This document shows positions 38,982 through 47,210 of a stretch of 64,000 nucleotides of DNA, in pieces. Made by a program: the position numbers and the translations under genes. Origin of the DNA: Paenibacillaceae bacterium (GTDB taxonomy: Bacteria > Bacillota > Bacilli > Paenibacillales > CANHGK01); the NCBI GenBank assembly GCA_947460235.1, contig CANHGK010000002.1, forward strand, positions 62,001-126,000, read 5' to 3'. Under the pieces are notes generated by a model that was given only the letters and a program-made list of their open reading frames with translations, was not told the origin of the DNA and searched no databases. How positions within the stretch are numbered: position 1 is the first letter of the stretch; each line of letters opens with the position of its first letter.

Positions 38982-39827
38982 ATGTTAATGAAGAAGTTGA
39001 AACGAAGTGCCCGATTAGTAGAAATGACTCATTTTTTATTGAGCAAACCGCATACTTTAGTGCCATTAACTATTTTTGCAGATCGTTATGAATCAGCTAA
39101 ATCATCCATAAGTGAAGATTTAGCGATCATTAAAGAAGTGTTTGATGAAGATGGAATTGGCGAACTATATACACATGCAGGTGCTGCTGGCGGGGTTCGT
39201 TTTGTGCCTCGTTCAGCGAAAAGTGATGCATTAAAATTTGTACATGAATTATGCCGAATGTTGGAACAACCAGATCGATTGTTGCCTGGAGGTTATTTGT
39301 ATTTATCAGATATTCTTGGCCAACCAACGTTATTGAACGAAATTGGTCGAATGATTGCCAGTGCGTTTTCAAAGCGTGATCTTGATGTGGTCATGACGGT
39401 TGAAACCAAGGGAATACCACTCGCATATTCAGTTGCGCAGCATTTGAACTTACCAGTGGTTATCGTTCGACGCGATGCCAAAGTAACAGAAGGTTCATCG
39501 GTGAGTATTAACTATGTTTCTGGTTCAAATAAACGGATACAGACAATGTCTTTGGCGCGACGCGCGTTAAAAGAAGAATCGCGTGTACTGATTGTTGATG
39601 ATTTTATGAAAGCAGGCGGTACAATTCGTGGAATGATGGATTTACTCCAAGAGTTCCGTGCCACGGTTAAGGGAGTATGTGTATTAATTGAATCCTTCGA
39701 CACCGAAGAGCACTTGGTAGACAATTATATTTCGCTTGCAAAGTTAAGTGGGGTTGATTTGAAAACCAAACAAATTCATATCGCACCAGGTAATTATTTT
39801 AGTGATCGGAGTGACACGTGGAAATGA
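38982..39827 (+). CDS. purR: purine operon repressor PurR
   Basis: 281-residue repressor: an N-terminal winged helix (about 1-75, RSARLVEMTHFLLS and ESAKSSISEDLAIIK) and a phosphoribosyltransferase-fold effector domain (about 80-275) with the PRPP motif VLIVDDFMKAGGTIRG. PRPP releases PurR from DNA in B. subtilis. Start: ATG 38982 after CGGGAG (38965-38970), or ATG 38988, which aligns with the B. subtilis start. ridA overlaps its end. Confidence 0.94.
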   Translation: MLMKKLKRSARLVEMTHFLLSKPHTLVPLTIFADRYESAKSSISEDLAIIKEVFDEDGIGELYTHAGAAGGVRFVPRSAKSDALKFVHELCRMLEQPDRLLPGGYLYLSDILGQPTLLNEIGRMIASAFSKRDLDVVMTVETKGIPLAYSVAQHLNLPVVIVRRDAKVTEGSSVSINYVSGSNKRIQTMSLARRALKEESRVLIVDDFMKAGGTIRGMMDLLQEFRATVKGVCVLIESFDTEEHLVDNYISLAKLSGVDLKTKQIHIAPGNYFSDRSDTWK

Positions 39828-40201
39828 GTTTAGATATTATTGCAACACCTTTTGCTCCGGCGGCAATTGGACCATACGCTCAAGCAATTAAAACAGGAAA
39901 TATGATTTTTACATCCGGTCAAATTCCACTAGATTTAAATGGACAACTTGTTGAAGGCGGAATTGAAGCGCAAACGCATCAAGTGTTTCGCAATCTTCAA
40001 GCCGTTTTGGCAGAAGCAGGAGCAACGCTCCAAAACGTTGCTAAAGCCACTGTGTTTTTAAGTGATTTAACGCAATTTGCAACAGTAAACGCAATATATG
40101 CTGAATATTTTGGTGATCATAAGCCTGCTCGGTCAACCGTTCAGGTAGCAAGATTGCCGCGTGATGTGCAAGTAGAAATTGATTTAATTGCAATTATTTA
40201 G
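39818..40201 (+). CDS. ridA: reactive enamine/imine deaminase RidA
   Basis: 127-residue YjgF/RidA protein that hydrolyses reactive 2-aminoacrylate-type imines. GPYAQAIKTGNMIFTSGQIPLD, the substrate-binding arginine in RSTVQVARLP, and a VEIDLIAII end are characteristic. Start GTG 39818 (6 bases after GGAG at 39808) or ATG 39824, which overlaps the purR stop. Equivalent to yabJ downstream of purR. Confidence 0.94.
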   Translation: MEMSLDIIATPFAPAAIGPYAQAIKTGNMIFTSGQIPLDLNGQLVEGGIEAQTHQVFRNLQAVLAEAGATLQNVAKATVFLSDLTQFATVNAIYAEYFGDHKPARSTVQVARLPRDVQVEIDLIAII

Positions 40202-40316
40202 AAAAAGCGTAGCATTAAATTAACAAATTACCTAGTGGATCTGTTTATTTTTAATGATCTTCGTTGAGTATCTTTCTATTATTGGCGAATACGTGAAATT
40301 ATTGTCTTTTGCATCT

Positions 40317-40346
40317 AGCAATTTCTGTCTATTTTTGGTTTAATAT
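40317..40346 (+). promoter_or_regulatory. candidate sigma-H promoter for spoVG
   Basis: AGCAATT (40317-40323) resembles the sigma-H -35 (AGGAWWW) and the stretch at 40338-40346 resembles the -10 (RNNGAATWW), each with one mismatch, 14 bases apart. spoVG is a sigma-H gene in B. subtilis. The rest of the 178-base gap 40202-40379 shows no other structure. Confidence 0.3.
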
Positions 40347-40379
40347 AAATATAGGCATTATTAAAGGGGTGGCAGCCAG

Positions 40380-40667
40380 ATGCAAATTACAGATGTGAGA
40401 TTACGTCGTGTCAATACGGAAGGTCGAATGAAAGCTATAGCTTCAATTACGATTGATCATGAATTTGTTGTTCATGATATTCGAGTCATTGATGGCGTAA
40501 ATGGTGTGTTTGTTGCAATGCCGAGTAAACGGACACCAGACGGCGAATTTCGTGACATTGCGCACCCTATTTCATCGACAACACGCGACAAAATTCAGCG
40601 TGCAGTTCTTGATGTATATGAACAATCACCAGAGCCAGATCAGTTAGAAGAAGTAGCGTTTACTTGA
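40380..40667 (+). CDS. spoVG: septation/regulatory protein SpoVG
   Basis: 95-residue SpoVG ([12 protein letters not shown], then [18 protein letters not shown] and [22 protein letters not shown]). It is a small nucleic-acid-binding regulator acting in asymmetric septation in B. subtilis. AAAGGGGTGG at 40363-40372 supports the ATG. Between ridA and glmU, as in B. subtilis. Confidence 0.96.
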   Translation: MQITDVRLRRVNTEGRMKAIASITIDHEFVVHDIRVIDGVNGVFVAMPSKRTPDGEFRDIAHPISSTTRDKIQRAVLDVYEQSPEPDQLEEVAFT

Positions 40668-40689
40668 GTAGTTTATATGAATTTCTTTT

Positions 40690-40725
40690 GAGAACTTTCG
40701 GGCTTAGATCCGGAGGTTCTCTTTT
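40690..40725 (+). terminator. terminator after spoVG
   Basis: GAGAACTTTCGG (40690-40701) pairs with CCGGAGGTTCTC (40710-40721), with two G-U pairs, then TTTT. Confidence 0.75.
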
Positions 40726-40786
40726 CTTTTGAACTAATTTAAGGTATATTCGAATTCGTTCAGTTTTGAAAGGAGAGATGTTCAGC

Positions 40787-42172
40787 GTGAGTTTGATTGG
40801 TATTGTTTTGGCTGCAGGTAAGGGAAAGCGGATGAAATCCAAATTGTATAAAGTTCTGCACTCTGTTTGTGGAAAATCAATGGTTGACCATGTGTTGTCT
40901 GGATTGGAAACGTTAAAAGTTGATCGTAAGGTAGTGATCGTCGGACATGGAGCAGAAGCGGTAAAAGAAAAACTAGGGAATCGCGCTGAGTTTGTTTTTC
41001 AAGCCGAACAACTTGGAACTGGGCATGCCGTTTTGCAAACGAAAGAACTTCTTCAGTCTGAAGAAGGTACAACAATCGTTTTGTGTGGAGATACGCCATT
41101 GATACGGACGGAAACTTTGGCCGATTTAATCGTTAACCACAACAAATTACAAGCAGCAGCAACCATTTTGACTGCGGTGATCGACCAACCGTTTGGATAC
41201 GGACGTATTGTGCGTAATGAATCGAATGAAGTGACAGCAATTGTGGAACAAAAAGATTGTACATCTGAGCAAGCGCTCATTCACGAAATCAATTCCGGAA
41301 TATATTGTTTTAATAATAAAAAATTATTTTCCGCTTTGGGAAAAATTACAAATGAAAATGCGCAACAGGAGTATTTGCTAACCGATGTCATTGCTATTCT
41401 TAGATCTGAAGGTGAACTGATCGCAGGCCATATTGCGGGTGATTTTACTGAGGCGCTAGGTGTGAATGATCGTGTTGGTTTGGCGGAAGCGGAAGCGGCA
41501 ATGCGCAAGCGGATCAATACAGCGCACATGATTAATGGCGTAACGTTTATCAATCCCGACAATGTTTACATCGAAAGTGATGTGGTCATCGGTGAGGATA
41601 CGATTATTTATCCTGGGACCTTTTTGCGTGGCAATACAACAATTGGTTCGGATTGCGTTATTGGACCAGATGTAAACTTGACGGATACAACGGTCGAGGA
41701 TGGAGTTTTAATAAAATATTCTGTTTTAACACAAGCTACCATTGGGCGGGATTCAACGATTGGACCATTTGCATACTTAAGGCCGGGGAGTGTACTTGGC
41801 AAAGGTGTGAAAATCGGTGATTTTGTGGAGATAAAGAATGCGACCATCGGTGATGGCTCGAAAGTATCACATTTGAGTTATGTTGGCGATGCTACAGTTG
41901 GTCTGGATGTAAACATTGGCTGCGGAGCAATCACTGTGAATTATGATGGATTTAACAAGCACAAAACATTAATTGGTGATGGTGCGTTTGTCGGTAGTAA
42001 CGTAAATTTGATTGCACCAGTACAAATTGGTGATGGGGCATATGTGGTCGCTGGATCAACAATTACCCAAGATGTTCCTTCAAATGATTTGGCAATTGCG
42101 AGGGAAAGACAATCAAATAAACCTGGTTATGCACAAGTTTTGCGTGAAAAATTAAACGAAAAGAAAAAGTAA
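40787..42172 (+). CDS. glmU: bifunctional GlmU (N-acetylglucosamine-1-P uridyltransferase / acetyltransferase)
   Basis: 461 residues. The N-terminal nucleotidyltransferase (about 1-230) has LAAGKGKRMKSKLYKVLH, and the C-terminal left-handed beta helix (about 250-440) has repeated hexapeptides and the acetyltransferase region GCGAITVNYDGFNKHKT. It makes UDP-GlcNAc for peptidoglycan. GTG 40787 is 9 bases after GGAGAG (40772-40777); ATG 40778 is too near that site. The usual downstream prs, ctc and pth are not here. Confidence 0.95.
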   Translation: MSLIGIVLAAGKGKRMKSKLYKVLHSVCGKSMVDHVLSGLETLKVDRKVVIVGHGAEAVKEKLGNRAEFVFQAEQLGTGHAVLQTKELLQSEEGTTIVLCGDTPLIRTETLADLIVNHNKLQAAATILTAVIDQPFGYGRIVRNESNEVTAIVEQKDCTSEQALIHEINSGIYCFNNKKLFSALGKITNENAQQEYLLTDVIAILRSEGELIAGHIAGDFTEALGVNDRVGLAEAEAAMRKRINTAHMINGVTFINPDNVYIESDVVIGEDTIIYPGTFLRGNTTIGSDCVIGPDVNLTDTTVEDGVLIKYSVLTQATIGRDSTIGPFAYLRPGSVLGKGVKIGDFVEIKNATIGDGSKVSHLSYVGDATVGLDVNIGCGAITVNYDGFNKHKTLIGDGAFVGSNVNLIAPVQIGDGAYVVAGSTITQDVPSNDLAIARERQSNKPGYAQVLREKLNEKKK

Positions 42173-42216
42173 GCGCTTTATTGTGAACCTTCTGTGAACA
42201 TATTTAAAAATTGGTA

Positions 42217-42244
42217 TTCACAAAGCAAATTAATGTGTTATATT
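42217..42244 (+). promoter_or_regulatory. candidate promoter for the c-di-AMP riboswitch transcript
   Basis: TTCACA (42217-42222) and TATATT (42239-42244), 16-base spacer, ending about 12 bases before the conserved aptamer. Confidence 0.5.
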
Positions 42245-42255
42245 TCACATACCAA

Positions 42256-42384
42256 AACAGAACACTGCCGAGTTTCCGTAAAACGGAAAACGGGGGAACC
42301 ACATCGGGTGAATTGACCTTGCAAGAAAGGGGTCATAGGGCATCTCCGACCGAACCCTTAAGCTAACCTCGTAGGCATTGGGAG
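42256..42384 (+). promoter_or_regulatory. cyclic di-AMP riboswitch (ydaO/yuaA type)
   Basis: Conserved ydaO-motif blocks occur in order: CGGGGGAACC (42291-42300), CGGGTGAATTG (42305-42315), GGGCATCTCCGACCGAACCC near 42338-42357, and AGCTAACCTCGTAGGC (42361-42376), followed by the gene's GGGAGG. The ydaO/yuaA class senses c-di-AMP and usually turns expression off at high ligand, commonly ahead of cell-wall hydrolases and K+ or osmolyte transporters. I see no separate T-tract terminator, so control of [11 protein letters not shown] or of a weak terminator is possible. Confidence 0.9.
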
Positions 42385-42393
42385 GAACCGAAT

Positions 42394-43245
42394 ATGAAGA
42401 AGATCCTATGGCTATGCATCGCTGTCATGTTGCTATCGTCGTTTGGGGGTCTGTCGTCCGCTTTGGCCGTATCGCCACTTAAAAAAGTGTCGAACGACCT
42501 GATTGGCATCCACTATAAGTACGGTGGGACGACAACTCGCGGGTTTGATTGTTCAGGAATGGTCTCATTTGTTTACAAAAAGTTTGGCGTAAAGTTGCCT
42601 CATCAGTCACGGTCGATGGCTGCATTAGGAACAAAGATTAAGAAGACTCAATTAAAAGCTGGCGATCTAGTATTTTTCAGAGGTTCTAGTAGATCTAAAC
42701 AGATTGGTCATGTTGGCGTTTACCTAGGGAATGGTAAATTTATGCACTCATCATCATCGCGTGGTGTAGTTCAAGACAGCATGAATGATAAACACTGGAA
42801 GAGTTTTTATTTGATGTCTCGTCGCGTATTGTCAAGTAAACAATATGCAAAAATTACAGACGATTCAAAATTCAAACTAGCGGACTTAAAAAAGAAGAAA
42901 CCTGTTGCTAAGATTAAATCCAAAAAATCTGCATCCAAATCTTCTAAAAAATCAAATAAATCAAATAAAAAATCTTCAAATAAAAAATCTTCAAATAAAA
43001 CTGCTCTAAAGACTAAGAAATCAAGCACAACTGGTGGTGCGATTAAATCGGCAAACAAACAACCAGTTGCAAAAACGAAAGTGCTTGCATCAAATAAAAC
43101 TAAAAAATCAACAAGTAAAAAATCAAAATCTAAAAAATCAAAATCTAAAAAATCAAAATCTAAAAAATCAACAAGTAAAAAATTAGCAGATGCTAAAAAG
43201 GTGAAAAAATCAACAAAATCAACAAAACATAAAAAAGCAGCATAA
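42394..43245 (+). CDS. secreted NlpC/P60 peptidoglycan hydrolase with lysine-rich tail
   Basis: 283 residues. Residues 1-25 are a signal peptide. An NlpC/P60 domain (about 30-145) has the catalytic cysteine C53 in RGFDCSGMVSFVY and catalytic His H106 in IGHVGVYLGNGKFMHS, so it is likely a D,L-endopeptidase. Residues about 165-283 are almost only K, S, T and N with 5-residue repeats. No SH3b or LysM wall-binding domain is seen; the polycationic tail may take that role. It is under the c-di-AMP riboswitch. Confidence 0.9.
   Translation: MKKILWLCIAVMLLSSFGGLSSALAVSPLKKVSNDLIGIHYKYGGTTTRGFDCSGMVSFVYKKFGVKLPHQSRSMAALGTKIKKTQLKAGDLVFFRGSSRSKQIGHVGVYLGNGKFMHSSSSRGVVQDSMNDKHWKSFYLMSRRVLSSKQYAKITDDSKFKLADLKKKKPVAKIKSKKSASKSSKKSNKSNKKSSNKKSSNKTALKTKKSSTTGGAIKSANKQPVAKTKVLASNKTKKSTSKKSKSKKSKSKKSKSKKSTSKKLADAKKVKKSTKSTKHKKAA
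42961..43000 (+). repeat. 15-base tandem repeat in the hydrolase tail (copy set 1)
   Basis: TCAAATAAAAAATCT occurs at 42961-42975 and 42976-42990, then a partial third copy. Confidence 0.8.
43106..43180 (+). repeat. 15-base tandem repeat in the hydrolase tail (copy set 2)
   Basis: Five 15-base units: variant AATCAACAAGTAAAA (43106-43120), three identical AATCAAAATCTAAAA units (43121-43165), and the same variant again (43166-43180). In frame they encode Lys/Ser pentapeptides. Confidence 0.9.
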
Positions 43246-43273
43246 TTGATCGATAAAATATAGATTTGAAACG

Positions 43274-43302
43274 TTCCCTGGCAAAAACCAGGGAATTTTT
43301 TT
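43274..43302 (+). terminator. terminator after the NlpC/P60 gene
   Basis: TTCCCTGG (43274-43281) pairs with CCAGGGAA (43288-43295), followed by seven T. Confidence 0.9.
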
Positions 43303-43322
43303 CATTATCTGGAGGAATTTGA

Positions 43323-44546
43323 ATGCAGGGATTTCAATTCGTTTTGGAGCGTTTGGACGCGAAGATACAACAAGAAATGCAGGAATGGCGTACTCAGTTT
43401 GTTCCACAGCTAGAAATGGATGAATTGATTGAACTGATGAATCATAGATGGACACAAAAACAGCAAGAAATGCCCGTTTTATTTGAGCAAGCGGGAATAA
43501 AGACATCCACGTTTCGGGAATGGTTATATACATGGTTTACTGGAATCGCATTATTGCATGAGTGGGTTGTATTATATGATCTTGCAAAAGAAAAAGTGAA
43601 ATTTGCAGATGTATTTGGTTTGTATTATCGAAGTCAATCAATGATTGAACCGGATGCGATGATTCATCCGAAGCGTTGGGTCAACCGTTTTTTGCACATT
43701 GAAAGACCGGTATGGAAAGAGGCTACGATTGAAGATATCGCATGTGTGAATGAATTATTGCGGAGGGCATGTACAATTTGGAAATCACCAATACCGGAAC
43801 AACAGTGGATCGTATCGTGGTTATTTCTTCAAATCGAACATTTTCCTGAAGGAAAAACGGTAGTTTCTCATTGGGCACCAAAAAGTACTGTGACATGGTT
43901 TGGTGACTTTAACGAAGGAAATGATGGGAAAGTTAAAGAGACTTTCAACAAACTTTCTCCTTTAATTAGATGTAGAAATGTATCGCTTATCATTTTTTTA
44001 TTGCATCAAGAACGTGAAGCAAATCACCAAAGGATATTTGGTTGGTTACAATATGCACTTAAGTTTTTATCATTTATTTCTGCACCTGATGCAGAAAATA
44101 TTTGGATCTATTTTGAGCGATGGGCAATTTACGCCAACACGCAGGATCAGATTGATGCAATGATAAAAGCGTTGTTTGATCATTTACCTTCAACAAAACA
44201 AAGGTTAATTGCAGTAAGCGAGCAGACGAGAAATTATCCGCTGCGTATTGAAGTTGAATTGTTGACGAACGGGGACCCTATGGAATGGTCGTCCGAAGAA
44301 TGGGATCAATGGATAGAGAGCCGTGCTGAATTTTTATTGCCATTCCTACATAATCGTTTAGATCAAATTATGAAATGGAAAGCAAGCGATCGTGAAACGG
44401 CAATGGAATGGACGTGGAATGCACTTCAAACTGTTTACACGAAATTGGATCGTGAATTATTGTGGAAACAATTTATTAGTTGGTATGATGAACAATATGG
44501 AAGAACACGGGTTGGACGAACATTGCGGGAGAAGGAACAAGCATGA
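43323..44546 (+). CDS. uncharacterised protein coupled to SNF2 helicase
   Basis: 407 residues, not recognised. It is soluble-looking, rich in Trp, Glu and Gln, mostly helical by composition, with no signal peptide, membrane helix, zinc cluster, P-loop or HTH that I can see. B. subtilis pairs the SNF2 helicase YwqA with the SWIM zinc-finger protein YwqB; the CxC..CxH SWIM motif is not present here, so this may be a different or strongly diverged partner. ATG 43323 has GGAGG at 43312-43316. The ATGA overlap with the helicase gene strongly suggests joint production. Confidence 0.6.
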   Translation: MQGFQFVLERLDAKIQQEMQEWRTQFVPQLEMDELIELMNHRWTQKQQEMPVLFEQAGIKTSTFREWLYTWFTGIALLHEWVVLYDLAKEKVKFADVFGLYYRSQSMIEPDAMIHPKRWVNRFLHIERPVWKEATIEDIACVNELLRRACTIWKSPIPEQQWIVSWLFLQIEHFPEGKTVVSHWAPKSTVTWFGDFNEGNDGKVKETFNKLSPLIRCRNVSLIIFLLHQEREANHQRIFGWLQYALKFLSFISAPDAENIWIYFERWAIYANTQDQIDAMIKALFDHLPSTKQRLIAVSEQTRNYPLRIEVELLTNGDPMEWSSEEWDQWIESRAEFLLPFLHNRLDQIMKWKASDRETAMEWTWNALQTVYTKLDRELLWKQFISWYDEQYGRTRVGRTLREKEQA

Positions 44547-47191
44547 ACATTGAACTTGAATTGATTGAATGGCCGACCGGTTCTTCATTGACCAGTAAAG
44601 TGATCGTGATGGGCAAGGACAATTGGCAGCGCGTCATTTCTGGTGAAACGTTAAAGACAATGCTATTTGCATGGCACCAGCGCTCTTTTTATGGAAATTT
44701 TATCGAAGAAATTCGAACTGGTGAAGGTGCGGCCTTGCAAGTCCGTATTGATTGGTTATGGGATTTGTTGTTTGAACAAACCAAATTAATTCATGTTGAA
44801 ATGAAATTAGATATAGAATTGAAGGGTGTTTTTGACCGTTGGCAGAAATTGCACAAAACGGTCGAAGAAAAACTTCTTCAACCTTCGGTCGAAGAATGGT
44901 TAAATGGTGGACATTGGTTCGGTACCGATGAATTATTGGTCAGAGTATTGTTGAATCGCATCGATGGGTTTGAACAAATCGGAAAGAAATTAGCAGTACT
45001 TGAAAAGTTAACTTTTTTAGAACGTGAACGATTGTTGGAATCGATAAACGAGGTTGATTTACAGCGTATTGTAACGGATCGTCATGGAGAAGAAAATCAT
45101 GCGATTGCCTCAATCGCACATAATCCTAGAGGATGGGTTTATGAAATTGATTCACCTGATCCAGTGCGGATTGGATTGGCTAAATTCTATACGGCAAGCT
45201 GGGAATGGTTAAATGAGGAACAATTTTTAGTTCCTTTTGATCATGAACGCATGTTTGAGCGGGATTTGGAAGATAAATTAAGTGGTTTTGGTTTTTACTT
45301 GCGCCGTGATGTTGAAATGGTAAGTGGTGAAGATGTGCAATGGCGTGTAAAGGCACTCGTTCGGCCGAGAAAACCGCAAAAATCAGATCAAGATTTAGTA
45401 AAGATTTCACAATGGTTAGAGTGGGAATGGACGATTTTACTAAATGAAATGGACTGGCCACGCGAAGAATGGAGTGCATGGTTACAGCAACCGCGCACAT
45501 GGATTCGCACGGCTGGGCATCTTTTTGTATTAAAAGACGATCAATTAGATGAACTGGCAAAATTATTGGCCAGTTTTCTTTTTCCTGCCCCGAGAACGGT
45601 CAGTGATTGGCTGAAAGCACAATTAGAAACGAAAGAAGAAGAAAAGAAACTTTGGCGCGATGTTGAGTGGAGAAATGATTTTCGCCTCGATCAATGGATT
45701 GATCGGCTACGCTCGCCAATTGTTTCTGAAGACGCGCCTGTACCAGAATCATTTCATGGCGTGTTACGGCCTTATCAGCATGCGGGAGTAGCATGGCTTT
45801 GGCGTATGCGTGAATTGTCATTAGGTGCGTTGCTTGCTGACGAGATGGGGCTCGGGAAAACCATTCAGGTTATCGTACATTTGTTGCGTCTCAAAGAATT
45901 CGCATCGGGTAAACCTTGTTTAATGATTTGTCCAACGTCGGTACTTGGAAACTGGCAAAAAGAATTGGCTAAGTTTGCACCTTCACTCGTAACACTCGTG
46001 CATTATGGAGCGAATCGGTATCGCGACGAATGGTTAATTGAATCTGCTGCTCAAGTTGATGTTGTATTAACCACTTATGGCACCGCTCAAATGGATTCTA
46101 TGCTCATTCAAGAAATTGAGTGGGATACCATTGTATTAGATGAAGCCCAGCAAATTAAAAATCCATTTACAAAACAAACTCGTGCAATTAGACAGTTCCG
46201 CCATGACCATGCAATTGCCATGACTGGTACGCCAATTGAAAATCGAGTCATCGAGTTATGGTCAATCATGGACGTGTTGAATACAGGATATTTAGGTCAT
46301 TACCGCGCCTTTGCAAAAGATTGGCGTCGTGCTAACGAAGAACAAATGTCATCGCTACGTACATGGGTGCATCCATTTTTGCTTCGCAGAAGAAAATCAG
46401 ATCCTGATGTTGAGCTTTCATTACCAGATAAAACGCTTATTCCTGAATATGTTCCGTTGTCACTTGAGCAGGCGGCTGCTTATGAAAAAACGGTGCAAAA
46501 CTGTTTGAATCGATTGCGTGAAACAGATGGCATGATGCGCCGCGGATTAGTATTGTCTGCATTAACAAAATTGAAGCAAATTTGCAATTTCGTTGACAAT
46601 ACAAGTACGGATTCACCAAAACTAGATCGAGTTCAAGAGTTAGTTGAAGTTATTCGTGAGCAGGACGAATCAGTTTTATTATTTACGCAGTTCGTTCAGA
46701 CCGGTCAGTTGTTACAGCAAAAATTACGGAAACGGTTCGGCGAGCCCGTGATTTTTTTACATGGCGGACTAACGAAAAAACAACGGGATAAACTCGTTAA
46801 TGATTTTCAAAGCGGAACACCAGATGCCCCTAGAATTTTCGTGCTTTCATTACGTGCCGGCGGATATGGTTTGAATTTGACCGCGGCGAATCATGTTATT
46901 CATGTGGACCGATGGTGGAACCCTGCGGTTGAGCAACAAGCGAGTGACCGAGTGCACCGTATTGGTCAGACAAAAAACGTGCGCGTGTATCGTATGATCA
47001 CGATGGGTACGCTGGAAGAACGTATTGATGAATTACTAGAAGAAAAAGAACAATTGGCCGAGCGTGTCTTAGAATCAACCGGAGAAGGTTGGCTTGTTGA
47101 TCAACCAATTGAACTTTTGGAAAAAATATTCCGTCTTGACGAAAATCGTGCAACTTTTTCGAACGATGAACCGTTTATTAAAATGAGATGA
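44543..47191 (+). CDS. SNF2-family DNA translocase/helicase (YwqA-like)
   Basis: 882 residues. The N-terminal half holds a bacterial SNF2-associated region (about 230-370). The ATPase core begins with RPYQHAGVAWLWRM; Walker A is DEMGLGKT near 432-439, Walker B is DEAQ (not DEAH) near 533-536. The second RecA lobe (about 690-830) has FTQFVQTGQLLQ, LSLRAGGYGLNLTAANHV and the family motif DRVHRIGQTKNV. Such proteins remodel protein-DNA complexes, often with repair or polymerase partners. Function in Firmicutes is poorly known. Confidence 0.92.
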   Translation: MNIELELIEWPTGSSLTSKVIVMGKDNWQRVISGETLKTMLFAWHQRSFYGNFIEEIRTGEGAALQVRIDWLWDLLFEQTKLIHVEMKLDIELKGVFDRWQKLHKTVEEKLLQPSVEEWLNGGHWFGTDELLVRVLLNRIDGFEQIGKKLAVLEKLTFLERERLLESINEVDLQRIVTDRHGEENHAIASIAHNPRGWVYEIDSPDPVRIGLAKFYTASWEWLNEEQFLVPFDHERMFERDLEDKLSGFGFYLRRDVEMVSGEDVQWRVKALVRPRKPQKSDQDLVKISQWLEWEWTILLNEMDWPREEWSAWLQQPRTWIRTAGHLFVLKDDQLDELAKLLASFLFPAPRTVSDWLKAQLETKEEEKKLWRDVEWRNDFRLDQWIDRLRSPIVSEDAPVPESFHGVLRPYQHAGVAWLWRMRELSLGALLADEMGLGKTIQVIVHLLRLKEFASGKPCLMICPTSVLGNWQKELAKFAPSLVTLVHYGANRYRDEWLIESAAQVDVVLTTYGTAQMDSMLIQEIEWDTIVLDEAQQIKNPFTKQTRAIRQFRHDHAIAMTGTPIENRVIELWSIMDVLNTGYLGHYRAFAKDWRRANEEQMSSLRTWVHPFLLRRRKSDPDVELSLPDKTLIPEYVPLSLEQAAAYEKTVQNCLNRLRETDGMMRRGLVLSALTKLKQICNFVDNTSTDSPKLDRVQELVEVIREQDESVLLFTQFVQTGQLLQQKLRKRFGEPVIFLHGGLTKKQRDKLVNDFQSGTPDAPRIFVLSLRAGGYGLNLTAANHVIHVDRWWNPAVEQQASDRVHRIGQTKNVRVYRMITMGTLEERIDELLEEKEQLAERVLESTGEGWLVDQPIELLEKIFRLDENRATFSNDEPFIKMR

Positions 47192-47210
47192 TCAATAGGG
47201 GGAATAACCA

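Noticed and set aside
42950-43180. CRISPR-like array
   Set aside because: The 15-base repeats are directly tandem, without spacers, in frame and code for the lysine tail.
43323-44546. SWIM zinc-finger partner (YwqB)
   Set aside because: No CxC..CxH arrangement anywhere in the protein.
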